Shown: positions 37,960 through 51,527, counted from the stretch's first letter. The stretch: DNA of 64,000 bases from Microplitis mediator (GCF_029852145.1 NC_079976.1:6634001-6698000), one strand, 5' to 3'. Translations and numbers: made by a program. Notes: a model not told the origin generated them from the sequence alone.

Positions 37960-38430
37960 AATTTAAAAATATTACATTCAAATATTTCCCGCGTAAAAAA
38001 TTTTTAATGGGCCTTATTACCCCAAAATGTCTATATTGCCCCTTAGTGAAGTCTAAAATAAAATAATTTAGTTCTTCACCCCGCTTCTTAATTTTTTTTT
38101 AATTTCATAATATTGCATTCAAATATTTCCCGCGTAAAAATTTTTAATAGGCCATGTTACCCCACACTGTCCATATTGCCCCTCAGTAAAGTCTAAAATA
38201 AAATATTTTGGTTCCTCACCCCGCTCCTTAATTATTTTTTTTCAAATTTCACAAAACTACTTTAAAATATTTCCCGCGTAAAAATTTTTAATAGGCCACG
38301 TTACCCCACACTGTCCATATTGCCCCTTAGTAAAGTCTAAAGTAAAATATTTTGGTTCCTCACCCCGCTCCTTAATTTTTTTTTTTCAAATTTCACAAAA
38401 CTGCTTTCAAATATTTCCCGCGTAAAAAAA
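37960..38430. repeat. Tandem repeat of about 142 bp, 3.3 copies, between Ho and Pex1
   Basis: AATATTTCCCGCGTAAAA begins at 37981, 38122, 38267 and 38409. Each unit also has TATTGCCCC and CACCCCGCT..TTAAT. It fills most of the 681-bp spacer, so it may overlap the Ho 3' end or the Pex1 promoter. Confidence 0.9.
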
Positions 38431-38604
38431 ATTTCATTCAATTTATGACTATAGTTTATAAATTGAAGTTAAAATATAATTTCTAGGTTATAATTTTCTG
38501 TATAAGCGAAAGTTCTAGTGTTTTGTGCGGGTCACACGTGTTGCAAATTCCTCCGAGTAAATAGATAAAAAAAAAATAATAATCAAATTAAAAATAATAA
38601 CAAT

Positions 38605-41600
38605 ATGTCGGTTGAACAATTAAAAGTTAAATATGCTCCGGTTAAAAACTGTTTTGTTTATTTACCAACTTCATGGACGAAAAAATTAACAAAGGTCAGT
38701 GTAATTAAAGTAACAAATAATGACGAAACGGAAAAAAAAAATTATTATTTCTCTCACGGAAATTCACAATTTAATTATAACGATAAATTATTTTGTATTA
38801 ATGCGACATTCGCGCAATTGTTGAATATTAAAGAGGGAAATAATTTAACTGTGAATTTAATAAATGAAGTACCGATACTTACTTCTATAAACGTACTTCC
38901 GAAAAATAAAGATGATTTTGAAATAGTGTCGCTGCGCGCCAATAAAATTCAAGAATTGATATTGCAACAAATAAATATCGTAGCTATTAATCAGCCATTT
39001 GTTATTTGGCTTTCGAAAAATTTAAATGTTACATTAATTGTTGACAGTACGACACCTCATTATCATTACGGTAAATTGCAACAATTTACTGAAGTCCATG
39101 TTTCAAATTATGTAAACAAACCTCAATCTATAAGTAAATCTTCAGTGTATGGAGCAGCCGATAATTTATCAAGTGTCGGCAACAAGTCGACCGAGTTTGA
39201 AAATTTTTTCGAAAATTATAAAACAAAAAACATGTCGGCATTGTTCCGAGTTTGCTTGTTGGAAAATAACAATTTTCTTCTGAACAATGATCATGATATA
39301 TATTGTGATTTCATTGTTTTCATCAGTTTGTCACAATCGATAAAGTGGTTTTCGATTGGTCAAGAAAAATATTTTTTTTGTACTTTTGAAAATATTTTCA
39401 ACGAAACAAAAGAAAATTTGTATGCAAACAATGATCTATATGATGACAATGTTAAAAAATTGGTTGTTAAAATGATAATTATTGATTACCTTGACGAAAA
39501 TGAAAAATTGTTTGAAACAATCGATCGTGATATTGTATTTGTTACAAACAATGTAGCGGAACAATTGAAAGTACAAACGGGTAGCAAAGTTATTTTGAAT
39601 AGATTTTTTATCGAACAACGCGAACAATGTGAAACGATTGAACTGATACCGGTAAAGAATGAGACAAACAATGTAATTAATAAAGAAAGTTTTTTAGATT
39701 ACGTCGAACAATTTGAACAAAGTGTTTTAATAAATAGTCGTTCTAAAGTAACGATACAAAATTTGTCTTTTTATGTTAAATTAACGCCATCTTGTCTTTG
39801 TGTTTTGTTGAACAAAGAAACAATTAAGAATATTAATATTATTGTTAAAGACCCAATTGACGAAGAATCTAAAAAAAATGATAGTGAAATTAAGCCTTTA
39901 AAAAATTTAATAAAATTAAGAACAATGGAAACAATAATTACTGAATGCAAAACAATTTGTTCGATAATACTGAAGTCTTACTCTAGTAAAAAATTTAAAT
40001 ATGACGGACAAAATATACTAATTTATGGTGATACCGGAACGGGTAAAACAACATTGTGTGAAACAATGCTCGAACAATTGTCGAAATCACCTTATTATTA
40101 TTACTGCAAAACAATCGATTGTAAGAAATTAAAAAGCAAAAAAGTTGAAGTTGTTAATAAATTGTTGATACAAACAATGAACGATTGTTTGTATTACCAA
40201 CCGGCCATATTGTTTCTTGATAATATAGATTGTATTACAAACAATCGAATTCCGGGTAATGAAGAAAACTCACCGGATTCGATAAATGCCACAAGAATTG
40301 CTGATGCATTGGTTAACATTGTATCAAATTATCAAACAATGCATTGTATTAGTTTGGTTGCAACTTGTTTGAACATCGAGCGTCTCGGTACTCAGTTGAA
40401 AACAAAACGTGGATTGAAATTGTTTACAAGAGTACTTAAAACAGGTGACGTATCTAAAGATGAGCGTTGTAAAATAATGAAAGCTCAAACAATTGAAAAA
40501 CGATTGTTTCTGAGTCCTGAGATAGTCTGGGATTGTTTAGGCGACAAGACTGATAGCTTTGTTTTACAAGATTTGGTTGATTTTGTGGAAAAGGCATGTT
40601 ATAATGCTTGGAAACGTAAAATAAATAGCAGTGGTAACAGTAATGATGAAATTGTTTTGACAAATGATGATTTGTTTAATACATTAGAAGGCTTTAATTC
40701 AATTGCTTCGCATGCGTTACCATTGTTTAGTGGTAGTGGTCATTGTTGGTCAGACATAGGCGGACTTAACAATATTAAAGATTGTTTAGTTGAAATACTG
40801 CAGTGGCCGTTGATTTATACAGAGTTGTATGAAAATGCCCCAATAAAACAGCAAAGTGGAGTTTTATTGTACGGAATGCCAGGAACGGGTAAAACAATGC
40901 TTGCTGGTGCTATTGCTAAAGAATGTGGACTTAATTTTATAAACATTAAGGTGATATTTTATTTATTTTATATTTTATATAAAGGTCGTGTTTATAAAAA
41001 TCTGTTAAAAATATATAGTCATATGTGATCATATATGATATTAAGCATGGCCATGGATGATCAGGTATAATCATGGATGGTCAGGCATAGTGCACGGATC
41101 AGATATGGTCGCATGTGATCAGACATGGTTATATATGATCAGGTATAATTATGAATGGTCAGACATAGTCCACGATGATCAGATATGGTCGTAGATGATC
41201 AGGTATATCCATATATGGTCAGACATGTTCATAGATTATCAGGCATGGTCATACATGATCATAATGTAAAGTAATTATATTTTTTAAACTTCAAAAAGTG
41301 AAGTTATGATTTTTTCACGGGGCAAACTATGACTTTTTTATTAAGTTTGGAAGCTTCGAATTATAGATTATTTTAACAGATTTTTATAAGCATTTATCGA
41401 ACCTTAAGTAAATTTTTCTAATTTTTTAGGGCCCTGAATTATTGTCAAAATATATTGGAGCAAGTGAAGAAGCTGTTAGAGAAATTTTTCAAAAGTATAT
41501 CATTATTTAATTTTAATAATTCTATTTGAGCCAAGCACTTACGTAAAAATAACCTCATTGAATATTTTTCAAAAATGAGATTGTTAATATTAAAGAAAAA

Positions 41601-44600
41601 TAAACTTTTGTTAAGTTTGTAGATAAAACAAAATTTTTAATTTATTTTTAGAGCACAGCGCGCCAAACCATGCGTTCTATTTTTCGATGAATTCGATAGT
41701 TTAGCACCCAGGTAAAGTAAATGAAATTGGTTTATTTCGATTAGGAGAGTAAAAGTTAAAAATTTTTTCTATCAAAATAAATAATTTTCATTTAGACGAG
41801 GCCACGATTCGACCGGTGTAACAGACCGTGTTGTAAATCAATTATTAACACAATTCGATGGTGTAGAAGGAAGAGAAGGGGTCGCAATTGTCGCTGCATC
41901 TTCACGACCGGATTTGTTAGATCCTGCTTTATTACGTCCTGGTCGATTAGACAAAGCACTATTGTGTCCATTACCACAACAAGTAATTAAACTTTCTGTT
42001 CTGTTTCCAAAACACTCTAAAAATTTTATTTTTTGTTAATTAAAAAATTATATTCTGCAGGATGATCGTGAAGAAATATTAAAAGTTTTGTGTACTAAAC
42101 ATAATTTAAATCCAGATGATTTTGATTTAAAATTATTGGCTAAAATGTCTATTAATTTTACCGGAGCTGATTTAAATGCTGTTTTTATCCAAGCACGAAT
42201 GAATGCAATTGACAATAATTATTTTAAAATTAGTAAAGTAAGTACAAGTTACAACCTCTCACTATTACGAATTTCCTTATTTTTACAACTTTTGCTTAAC
42301 CCTAAACCCAAAAAAAAAGCTTCCGAACTACCTAAGACTCTTACTTTACATTTGTTTCATTGTTTGTGTATGTATGTATATTTGTCGTATCATATCAAGT
42401 AGTTGAACATGTTGCTAAGATATTGAGGGGCAATACAGTCATTCCAAAATTGTAGCAAATACATTTTTTTATTTGAAATTCATTATAAACAATGAGAATG
42501 ACAAAAGTTTTTTTACAAAATACAACAATTATATAGTCTAGTTGGTTTTGAAACAAAGAGTAATTTACAGGTAACTTCCGCATAAAATAGTCTGATTTGA
42601 TTTTTTTTTTTTTAAAACACTTCAAAAAATATTTATAAGAAAGTTTAAAAAAAATTAGGCGCAGATTGTCTATAGTTTATAATATTCAACGTAACCTGAA
42701 TTTCATCTAACGAACGAACGTTAAAAAAATAACTTCTTTTTTTTTTAATTTTCAATTTTCTTAGCGGGAAGTTAAAAATGGCAGGCTGGTTACGTTTTTC
42801 AAAATAGACATGTTTAAATTTATAATAAATTATAAATTACTTTGGTAAGTGATATTTTAATACATTTAGATTCACAAATAATTATTTATCAATCATTTTT
42901 ATACTTGAAATTTTTTTCTTTAAAAATTATAAAAACGCATTAATCAATCAAAGTGAGCGACTAATGCTACTGATCGGGTTTCGGGCCTGTTATTTTATTT
43001 AGATAATAATTAAATGAATAGTAATTCTTTACATGTAAATTCATTTACTCTGGATACACTCTGGTTCCATTCTATTCTACAAAGTCACAAAATATTATTT
43101 CGATGCAAGATCGATCATTAATGACTTGACAACTTGAATAAATTGCAGTAACGCTGTATGAATTTCGTACAATTTACGGTGTTTTAGAAGAAAGATACAA
43201 AGCAATCGAGTTGAAAAAAAATTATATTCTTACGACTAAATGTAAGTTTACTCAAATTAAAAAAAAAATAGAATATCATCATTTTTTACATCAAATTTAA
43301 GTATTGTAGAAACAAAATTTACCTGAAGATCGGAACGTTTTTCGCGCAGTGAAAAAAAAAAAATTAGCAAGTAAAAAATCTACTGGATGACTAGATTTCT
43401 GAAATGCTTCGCAGATAGGTGCTGGTATGTTTCGAAAATCTTAGGCCAACCCCAATTTCGGGAGCTATCTCTTAAGTAGTCGATTTACTAAAATTTTATT
43501 TATTTTTGTTCCGCGAAAAACGTTCAGATCTTCAGGTACATGAAACAAAAGCAAAAGTAGGCGGAATAAATTCTCTAGTATGTTGACTCAATTACATATA
43601 TTTTTTAACTGAATGCGTAAAAGTCGTCGTAAATGCAAATGATATGTTCACAAGTACGCCATGTATTTGAGTAGATAATTCCCTCCAAATAGTTTTACCG
43701 TTCTTAAAGTCGTCGCGTATTTGGCTCAACTCAAACCAAGTTGACCCAAAGTTTTATTTTTATCAGTGCATGAATGTCGAAAATTAAAAAATGAAGGATC
43801 AGTTTTTCAAGCCAGATTTAAATTAATATTGCTAGTATATTTATACATTAACAATATACAGATATACCAGCAATAATAATTTAAACCCGGATTAAAAATG
43901 AACCCGGTTTGAAAAACTGGCCCTAATAGTAACTAATAATTGTTTTATCTGCGTTGACAGACACATCGATCCTTCACACTGATATACCTTTCCTAGCTCC
44001 CGGTCAACCGAGACTAATACTTTTATTGCCCCTCGAACTGTTACGACGGTCCCAAATCTTTTTTATGTTTTGTAATTCTATTAAAAAATTAAATTAAAAT
44101 AAAAGTCACATATATTAGAAAAAATACATAAATAATTTTCACGTATAAGAAAATGAGTGAGAGAGAAAGTTATCTTATACAGTTACTTAGTGTTTAGATA
44201 AGTAGGTATGTAATATAACTAGGGGATACGTTAGCAACTTCATTAGTGCATGCCAAGCAACCACTCTCAGTTATGCCTCATCCCATAATATATATACGCC
44301 TGGATGATTGTCGAGGGTCTTATTCCTTATCTAATAGGTTATATAATAATGTCAGATTAAATACCATAATAATTATCTTGTCTTAAATAGTTGAATAAAA
44401 AAAAAAAAAGAAAAAATAATAATCAATAAATTCTTGGTTTAATAATTTTTTAAATTATTTTTTTATAGAATAAGAATGAAAATAATATTAAAATATCGCA
44501 AGAGTGTCTTATAAAATCCCTCGACTCTACTCAGCCTTCTTTAACGGAAAAAGAAATTATCAAGTTTAATTTTATGTAAGTAAATAAGTTTTAAGATAAT

Positions 44601-44713
44601 TAACTTGGGATTTATTTTTAGCACTCGTTTTATTAATTTTTTTTTATTTTAGATACAAAAAATTTTCAAATGGCGGTAATTTTAGCGAAGAATTATTAAA
44701 AAACCAAAAACTA
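38605..44713 (+). CDS. Pex1: Peroxisome biogenesis AAA ATPase Pex1, 7 exons
   Basis: Exons are 38605-40950, 41430-41494, 41652-41711, 41796-41982, 42061-42237, 44469-44575 and 44653-44713, giving 1000 aa with consistent phases. Pex1 forms a heterohexamer with Pex6 and extracts ubiquitinated Pex5 from the peroxisome membrane. The large first exon encodes the N-terminal double-psi-barrel domain and the D1 ATPase: Walker A GDTGTGKTT near residue 476, with a weak Walker B LFLDNID near 537. D2 starts at SGHCWSDIGGL; its Walker A is GMPGTGKTM near residue 757. Later exons add GPELLSKYIGASEEAVREIF, Walker B VLFFDEFDSLAP, and the second region of homology ending ALLRPGRLD. D2, the active ring in this family, is complete. 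Intron 5 (2.2 kb) contains repeats. Confidence 0.93.
41019..41265. repeat. Degenerate short tandem repeat in Pex1 intron 1
   Basis: About twelve imperfect units of 17-21 bp around ATGGTCATAGATGATCAGGC (variants GGTCAGACATAG, GATCAGATATGG). It is confined to the first intron. No coding meaning. Confidence 0.8.
42385..44300. other. Pex1 intron 5: dispersed repeats
   Basis: 42720-42775 carries the reverse of the AACTTCCCGCT end seen at 5458. 43321-43537 is copy 3 of the ACCTGAAGATCGGAACG foldback family. The rest is unrecognised AT-rich intron. No extra exon is needed, since exons 5 and 6 join in phase. Confidence 0.6.
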
Positions 44714-44844
44714 ACACTAGCTTAATAAACAAAATTTAAATATTAATTTGGGTGTAATAAAATTCATTATTTACCTCAATTTTTTGAAAATGAAAAAAAA
44801 AAATACTTTTTGTTTTTCCGCTATGGAAACTTAAAAATTTATGT

Positions 44845-45168
44845 ACCTGAAGATCGAAACGTTTTTCACGAAATGACAATGAAAAGTAAAAAATTCACTG
44901 GATCTAGATTTTTTAAACCTTTCACATATGCAGGTATACCTATTCAAAAATTCTTATAGAATCCACTCAAATGCGACAAAAACCGCATAGAAACCAATAC
45001 AGTCTATAGGATTCTATGCGGTTTTTATCGTAATTGAGTGGATTCTATGGGAATTTTTGGATAGGGATGTCAGTGGAAAATTGCAGGCCGACCCTAAGTA
45101 CCCCTTAAGCAGTCAAATAACAGCAATTTTTCATTTTCGTTGCGCGAAAAACGTTCCGATCTTTAGGT
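44845..45168. mobile_element. Foldback element (ACCTGAAGATCGGAACG family), copy 4, carrying a nested foldback
   Basis: The outer ends are ACCTGAAGATCGAAACGTTT and AACGTTCCGATCTTTAGGT. Within it, 44939-45066 is a palindromic element with ends CCTATTCAAAAATTCTTATA and its near inverse (TATGGGAATTTTTGGATAGG). This is the same family as those after IR copies D and E. Confidence 0.8.
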
Positions 45169-48029
45169 TCATAAAATTTTTTAAATTAGAAAAGTTATTA
45201 ATTTCGGTCTGTTATTCAGAATTTTTTCTTTCAAAAAAATATTGACATTTTGATGCTCCAGGAATCGTTCATATGTAAATTCATGGGTAATTTTTGTCGT
45301 ACGATATTTTTGAAACAAATAAACCAAGTTGAACCTGCGTTGCGTCAATCACCCAAGTAGCAGAGAGACAACTTTAAGATGCCTTTTAAAAGGACGACAA
45401 ATTTTTTTTTATCTCAAACCTAAGTTTTTTTTTATATAAATAAGACATACAGATGTTGGTCCTAGGAGTCATAGGAAATTTGTCTTCTTTTTTCCGTCCT
45501 AAAAAAATAATTTCACACAGTTGAAAAATTTGTGAAATTTAACACAAATCACATGTCCTAAACGGTCCACTCAATTTTTTGTGTTAATTTAACACATTAT
45601 ACTCGTGTCTATTAATAATACAGGCTCAAAACTTGTTGAGATCAGTAACACATTCAACTTTGGTTAAATTTACACTTGACGGTGTCAAATAATTGACACA
45701 AAATATTCAACCATTGAATTTTTATACACAAGAACACAAAATTTTAAACTGTGCAATTGAAAAATCGCTTAAATGACTTATTTGACCATTATATGTAATT
45801 TAATTTATGTTGTCACTTGTGTCAAGCAGATATTTTTTCGGTAATATAAATGTTTGATCGCTTTGTCAACATTTTAGTGCCTCATCGATAAGTCGAGAAA
45901 TGGCCTCAAAATTTATATTTTATAGATGTCACAGAGCCAAGTGTGCTACTTGGGCAGAAGAGCTCGATAAGGGATACCACTAGTGTGACCGTCTGGAAAA
46001 AAGGTAATTTAAAAAAAACACTACTGTATATAATTTTTTAACAGGGGTTATCAGGTATTTTCGGCTGAGATTTTTTCGGAAACAAAATCTCTAAATAAAA
46101 ACTACAGACTGCACATTGATGCACTACTGTCTAATCTAGCGAAATGATTAGACAGTAGCCCTGATTAAATAAAATGATTAAAAATGATTTAAAATGATTT
46201 GTTTTTTAATCATTTTAAATACTTTTTAATCCTTCAAATCATTTCTAATCCTGTCTCTTATGGACATTTAACGTGTGAAATCATTTTTAATCATTTTGTT
46301 TAATCAGGGAGTCTGATAATTCGTGAACCGCTAAACCAATTTGTTTGAAAAATAAATGAGATCTCTAAAAAGTTCTTTCACCTGCCAGAGAACACGTGAC
46401 AATTACTTTCTTTTATTATATTTATTTTTTTTATCGGGTCAATGAAATAAAATTTTCAGCTCGAAAATCTGGCCACTGGGCAGCCGACAAGATTTTTCAC
46501 TAAAATAACTTAGATGACTTATCCTAGATTTCTCATAAGGGCCAAGTTGACCAGCCTAAAAATAAATTAATAACAAAAATGGTACCGTCACTTATTATCC
46601 GAAGACGAAATATCCGCGACAAAATATCTTATAATATAAATACTTTTCATATAAATAGTACGGTACCCTTTTATCAAAAATTTTTAATATATTTGCACAT
46701 AAAATTTAAGTGTGTGATATTGAAAATAGATCAACACATCCCTGGTGGAAATTTTTCGGACTTTTCTCTGAAAAACTCTGAAGAAGTCTTTTGAACTTTG
46801 AAAAAGTCTTTTCAACTGAGTTTTTTAGAGAAAATTCTGAAAAATTTCCACCAGGGATATGCTTGAAATCGTACTGTGCCTTTTTTTCAGATTTTGGGTG
46901 GGTATTATTTTGGTAATAGGTCAACACATATGCTTGGAATGGTACAGTATCCGTTTATCGAAAACCATTAATTATTTTTTCACTTAAAATATATTTTTCT
47001 GAACAAGATTTATCGACAGGATATTTTGTCACGAATTTTAGTCTCTTGAATATTTAGTCCGGGGATATTTTGTCTATCGAATAATTTGTATTCGGATATT
47101 TTATCGCGGATATTTTGTCGGGGATATTTTATCCACGAACTACAAGTCGTGCTACCAAAAAAATGATTAAATTTCTTATCAAAAGCAAGTAGAAAAGTTT
47201 AACTATTAATAATAATAATAAACATTTTTCATAGACGAGTAAACAGCAGTGGTTAGATGGAGTATATATGAAGTGTTGATGTCAAGAAGTTAACCATACC
47301 ACGGAATCTTGATTTTAAGTTTCACAACTAACAAGTGTTATATTTCATCCCGTTAATGTCTTACTAGATAAACTATATAATATTAGATGCGCTCGCGTAA
47401 TGATTTAATTTAACTTTGGCCCAAGCCACTTCCGTCATTGCTTTCGCTCGCGGGTTTATGAGTTATTAATACGGATCCTTGATGTTATATTAAACAAGAT
47501 AATAACATTTAATTATATATACATATACATATACATATATATTCATACTTTACTAAAAAAAACTTATTTACGATAAATAGTAAACTGATTAATTCTTTAT
47601 TTTCTAATCACCATAATTAATTAATTAGGCTGGTAGATTAAATAAATTATAAATGCAAGTAAAATTACTTGAATTAATATATTGTTTGCGGAAATACGTA
47701 TAATAATGGGTGGTAGTTTGTTATTTATTTATTTAACGATGAATAGACGCGAGAAAAGTAAAATAGGGTGAGACTATAGAAATATAGCTTGCCTGGGGTA
47801 TACAAACAGCAATATCGGCGATAGCGAATTGTTAGATGACCCCTAAGCGTTATTTTTTTTTTACTATCAACAATTCATTGTGTCTATTCTTATATTGTTA
47901 CTGTTACTATTGTTATTATTATTTTATTTTTTTGCTGATCGTGCGTTGCTGGATTTAAGTCCAAGTTAAATCCGATTTTTAATCGAGACTTTGAAATTTT
48001 TGATTCAAGTTTATTTTTTATATTGCAAA
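45169..48029. other. Gene-poor stretch with several foldback elements
   Basis: Contents seen: about 45520-45745, a foldback with CACAGTTGAAAAATTTGTG ends; about 46030-46158, a partial copy of the ACAGGGGTTATCAG element; 46159-46309, a CCCTGATTAAA foldback; 46740-46857, a CCCTGGTGGAAATTTTTCGG foldback. 47360-47510 is less AT-rich and could be conserved non-coding DNA. No gene is recognised. Confidence 0.55.
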
Positions 48030-48639
48030 AAAAACCGGTGTACGTTCATACTATCCCGGTGTTACATTTAAGCCCGAAAATGGTGTTAAAATAACACCGG
48101 TAGCGGTGTTAAAATTTTTCCTGGTGTTAAAAAAAGTAGTTTTATTTTTGAAGTATCAAAAGTCAAATTGCATTTCAAATAGAAAAAATTTCTTTTATTG
48201 TTTCAAAAATTGATAATACGACAGATTTACCAATTTATGGAGAATTCAAAGAATATTTTTCTGAAATGGCATGTTTATGTTATAGTATAAAATATGGGAA
48301 ACAGATTTTTATAATTCAAGTCTATTTCCCATACAAAGTCGCCGAGCTTCAAAATATTCCCATGGATCGGTCGAGGCTTGTTTAATAATGATCGGCCAAT
48401 AAATGGCTGGCTATATTGGCTAATGCTCGGTGAATTATTGGCAGCCGACTTTTTGTTTATAAAGAAGGCCAAATTTCGGCCCATGCTTCAGTATCGGCAG
48501 CCATTTACAGCCCAACAATGGGCCGATTCTTTTTTTTTGTATATACCCATGGGTTGCAAACAAAATTAGGAAGAAAAATAAAAATAAATTGTCAATGATT
48601 AATTTCTCATCTTTAAATCAGTTGTTACCTCAAGAAAAA

Positions 48640-48866
48640 TACACAGAAAAAAAGAATTTCTTGGCGCAAGAAATATTTTTCATTAAGAAATGAAAACAAG
48701 AATTTTCGTAGGACTAGAAAAATTTTTTTGGCGCAAGAAATTTTTTTTTGCATTGAGAAAATTTTTTTTCGTTCCAAGAAAATTTTTGTCTTCACTTCTT
48801 AATGCAAAAAATTTTCTTGAGACGAGTAAAAATTACTCGTTTCAAAAAATCCTTTTTTTCTGTGTA
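48640..48866. repeat. Foldback element with TACACAGAAAAAAAG ends
   Basis: The ends are TACACAGAAAAAAAGAATTT and ATCCTTTTTTTCTGTGTA, with an interior of AAGAAATTTTT-type repeats. Family members or fragments occur at 7731, 53832 and 62372. Confidence 0.7.
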
Positions 48867-50385
48867 TCAGAGTTACAATATAAATAATGCAATATTGTTT
48901 CTAAATATTTCATTTGATGTCATCATAAACCTCGCACTATTTGGGGTGACTAACTCTCCCACGTTTTTCCTACAGTCTGAAGATCAACGTAAAAAAAAAT
49001 TCCCCATTAAAAAATGGTGTTTCATTTTACCCCCTCTTCTTTATATATTGCCTGTTGTTTATTATTATTGATTGTTTTTTTTTTATTTTTAACTTTTTTT
49101 TTGTATCCCCGGTTTCAATCTTCTATTCTATAACTGACAATTTCAAGAAAATGCGATCACGGAGACGCGAAGCGTCGGAGCATAAAACAGAAGCATATTG
49201 GCGTTAAATACGAGTAATATCCATTGCTCATACACTATTTATTCAAAAATAATTGCTTTTACTAAAAGAAAAAAAAAACTTCATTTATTTAGGGAATAAA
49301 AAAATTTACTTACTTGCAATAATATAGACATTGATTTTATAAAATTGTTTTAAAATTTTCTTTTATACACTGTCTGTATATGTATATATAAATAAAGTAT
49401 ACAACGGTATTTAATAAAATACATAATACGTTACTATATGTATTGTATATATTTAGTACATAAGTAAGAGAAATTTTTACGAGGACATTTATTACGATTT
49501 AATGTAATAAAAGTCAAATAAAACCTACAGCCGATACTGTAGTTTCTTATTTTATATATATTTTTTATTTTCCATATCCCCTAAAATTACAAAAAAATAA
49601 AATTCCATTATTTTAAGGCATTATCAATTCATTACTTTCGAAAATGAGTAATAAAAAAAATTATAAACCTACTTTTTTATAATTTTATATATTTCTTTAA
49701 AAAAAATGTATATATATTAGAAAAAAGTAATAATAAAATTTATACAGATGTATGGATGTATATCATAAATATAAATAAAAATGGAAAGCTAGGCCATTAA
49801 GAAAGTTGAAAAGTATGACGCATATGGCTGTTCCGAACTGATATCTAAGACACTCAATTCTGTTATTTTACAGTTCGGTATAGATGGGATTTTATACTAC
49901 ATAGTTTACTTATTTATACTTATATTACTTTCGTTCCTTTATCATAAACAATGATCATTATTACTTAGTGTATAAATATTTGAAAGAATAAATTTTAAGG
50001 TTAAACCAAAATACGGAAAAATAATGAACTATTTAGGACCGCGCGTGGAAAATATTTTACTAGTAACTTTTATATAAAAATGTTAGTTATAGTTATTGTA
50101 TTTATAAACGTTTTCCGGGTGAATTTTCTTATAGGGCCCTATAATTTTCTTCATGCCACCCCCTCTCATTAATCTTTTAGAATCCAACAAAGAGTTCCTA
50201 TGGCACCCCATGGATTCCTATGATGAATTCAGCCTAATTCTCATAGATTCTTATGAGATCCCAAAAATTTCCATCTAAATCTCTGTCTAGAGTTATTAAC
50301 AATAAAATTTTTTTCCATGGATTCCTATATACATCAATGATAACTTCCAATAATTCGTCTGTGATCTGGAGTTTACCTCAATCAA
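48867..50385. other. Non-coding spacer
   Basis: AT-rich and low in complexity. 50170-50330 resembles the CATGGATTCCTAT-type repeat that forms the tandem array at the window end. No gene, RNA or other element is recognised. Confidence 0.5.
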
Positions 50386-50679
50386 TACACGGAAAGAAAT
50401 TTTCTTTAAAAATTACCGTTAAATTCACTGTAATCGTGGGACATAATGCGGCGCTTTTATTTACTACCGTTTTTGAAATAAAAATTACGAAAAAATTTAT
50501 TTATTTTGTGGTAGACTTCATAAAATTTACCGAATAAAATTTACAGTAGACTACGGTAAAATTTTTTGAAAAAAATTTAAAAATTATCTCACTTACTGAC
50601 AAATGATTAGGTCGTGCCATTTGTCCCACGATTACAGTAAATTTAACGGTAATCTTTAAAGAAAATTTCTTTCCGTGTA
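50386..50679. repeat. Foldback element with ACACGGAAAGAAATTTTC ends, copy 1
   Basis: The arms are ACACGGAAAGAAATTTTCTT and its inverse at 50679, each continuing with ATTACCGTTAAATT. A second copy at 60267-60565 has the same arms but the core in the opposite orientation. Confidence 0.85.
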
Positions 50680-50685
50680 GAATCT

Positions 50686-51527
50686 ACAACTCCTAAATTT
50701 ATTTGTTGGATGTAGAGACAATCTTTTGAAATTTTTGAATTTAATTTTTGACACTTTTTACAATCACAAGGACGCCGAGACAATGTATCAGTATTTTGAT
50801 GACTTTTACCAGGGCGATAAACAATCTCAAAATCATATTGAAATAGAACCTCCAACCAACGAGCCATTTGACTTTCAGGGTTTTTAACAGATAACAACCA
50901 TTTTAATGCTGCATTATCTGTTCTAATGATGAATTTTCCCCCTGTTAAATAATGAAGAAAATGTTCAATTGATTTTACAACAGCTAATAATTCTTTCCTA
51001 CACTGAAAAAAATAATCGCTAGCTGCTAGCGATTTTTTTCTTTAGCAGGTAGCGATTAAAAATCGCTTGCTGGAAGCGATTTTTTCGCTAGCTGGAAGCG
51101 ATTATTTTTTTCAGTGTAGTTACACAATAATTTCTTTCTGATTTATTTACTATCTTATTGTAATAAGCTACTACTTTTAACTTCTTGCTCATTACCATCG
51201 GGAGTCTTAATTCGATGAACTCGAGATAAAACTGCACCTAATTGGAATTCCACTTCTGACACCAAATTGTAGTAACTGGTAACTTATTAATTAATATCAC
51301 TTATACTACAATGATATGACACACTTAAAATAGAAATAACAACACCACAATTAGCAGCAGTAAAAGAAACGGCAAGAGAGATATAGTTTATTGATATACA
51401 GATGTATGCTGTTATGCTGTCAATATATGACTGACCGACTCTAGTCGTGTTTCTATAAAATAAGAGAAGAAGGCATTTGTTCTCTAGTTATTCAAATATT
51501 TTAAAGATCAGTTTCACATTCGTTACA
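50686..51527 (-). mobile_element. Internally deleted Ty3/gypsy retrotransposon: LTR, primer site, RNase H remnant
   Basis: Read on the minus strand: a 260-bp LTR-like segment (51527-51268, TGTAAC...CTACA), then a primer-binding-site-like TTGGTGTCAGAAGTGG. Next, with no gag, protease or most of the reverse transcriptase, comes the RNase H region of Pol (VNKSERNYCVTRKELLAVVK, then DNAALKWLLSVKNPESQMAR and YRPGKSHQNTDTLSRRP). The coding part is split by a 116-bp foldback element at 51001-51116 and ends near 50715. This is a dead remnant, not a gene. Confidence 0.8.
51001..51116. mobile_element. 116-bp TA-target foldback element inside the gypsy RNase H remnant
   Basis: The ends are CACTGAAAAAAATAATCGCT and its inverse, with further inverted AGCGATT units inside. 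TA is present on both sides (50999-51000, 51117-51118). Removing it restores the reading frame across the RNase H motif, which fixes both ends and the target duplication. Confidence 0.85.
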
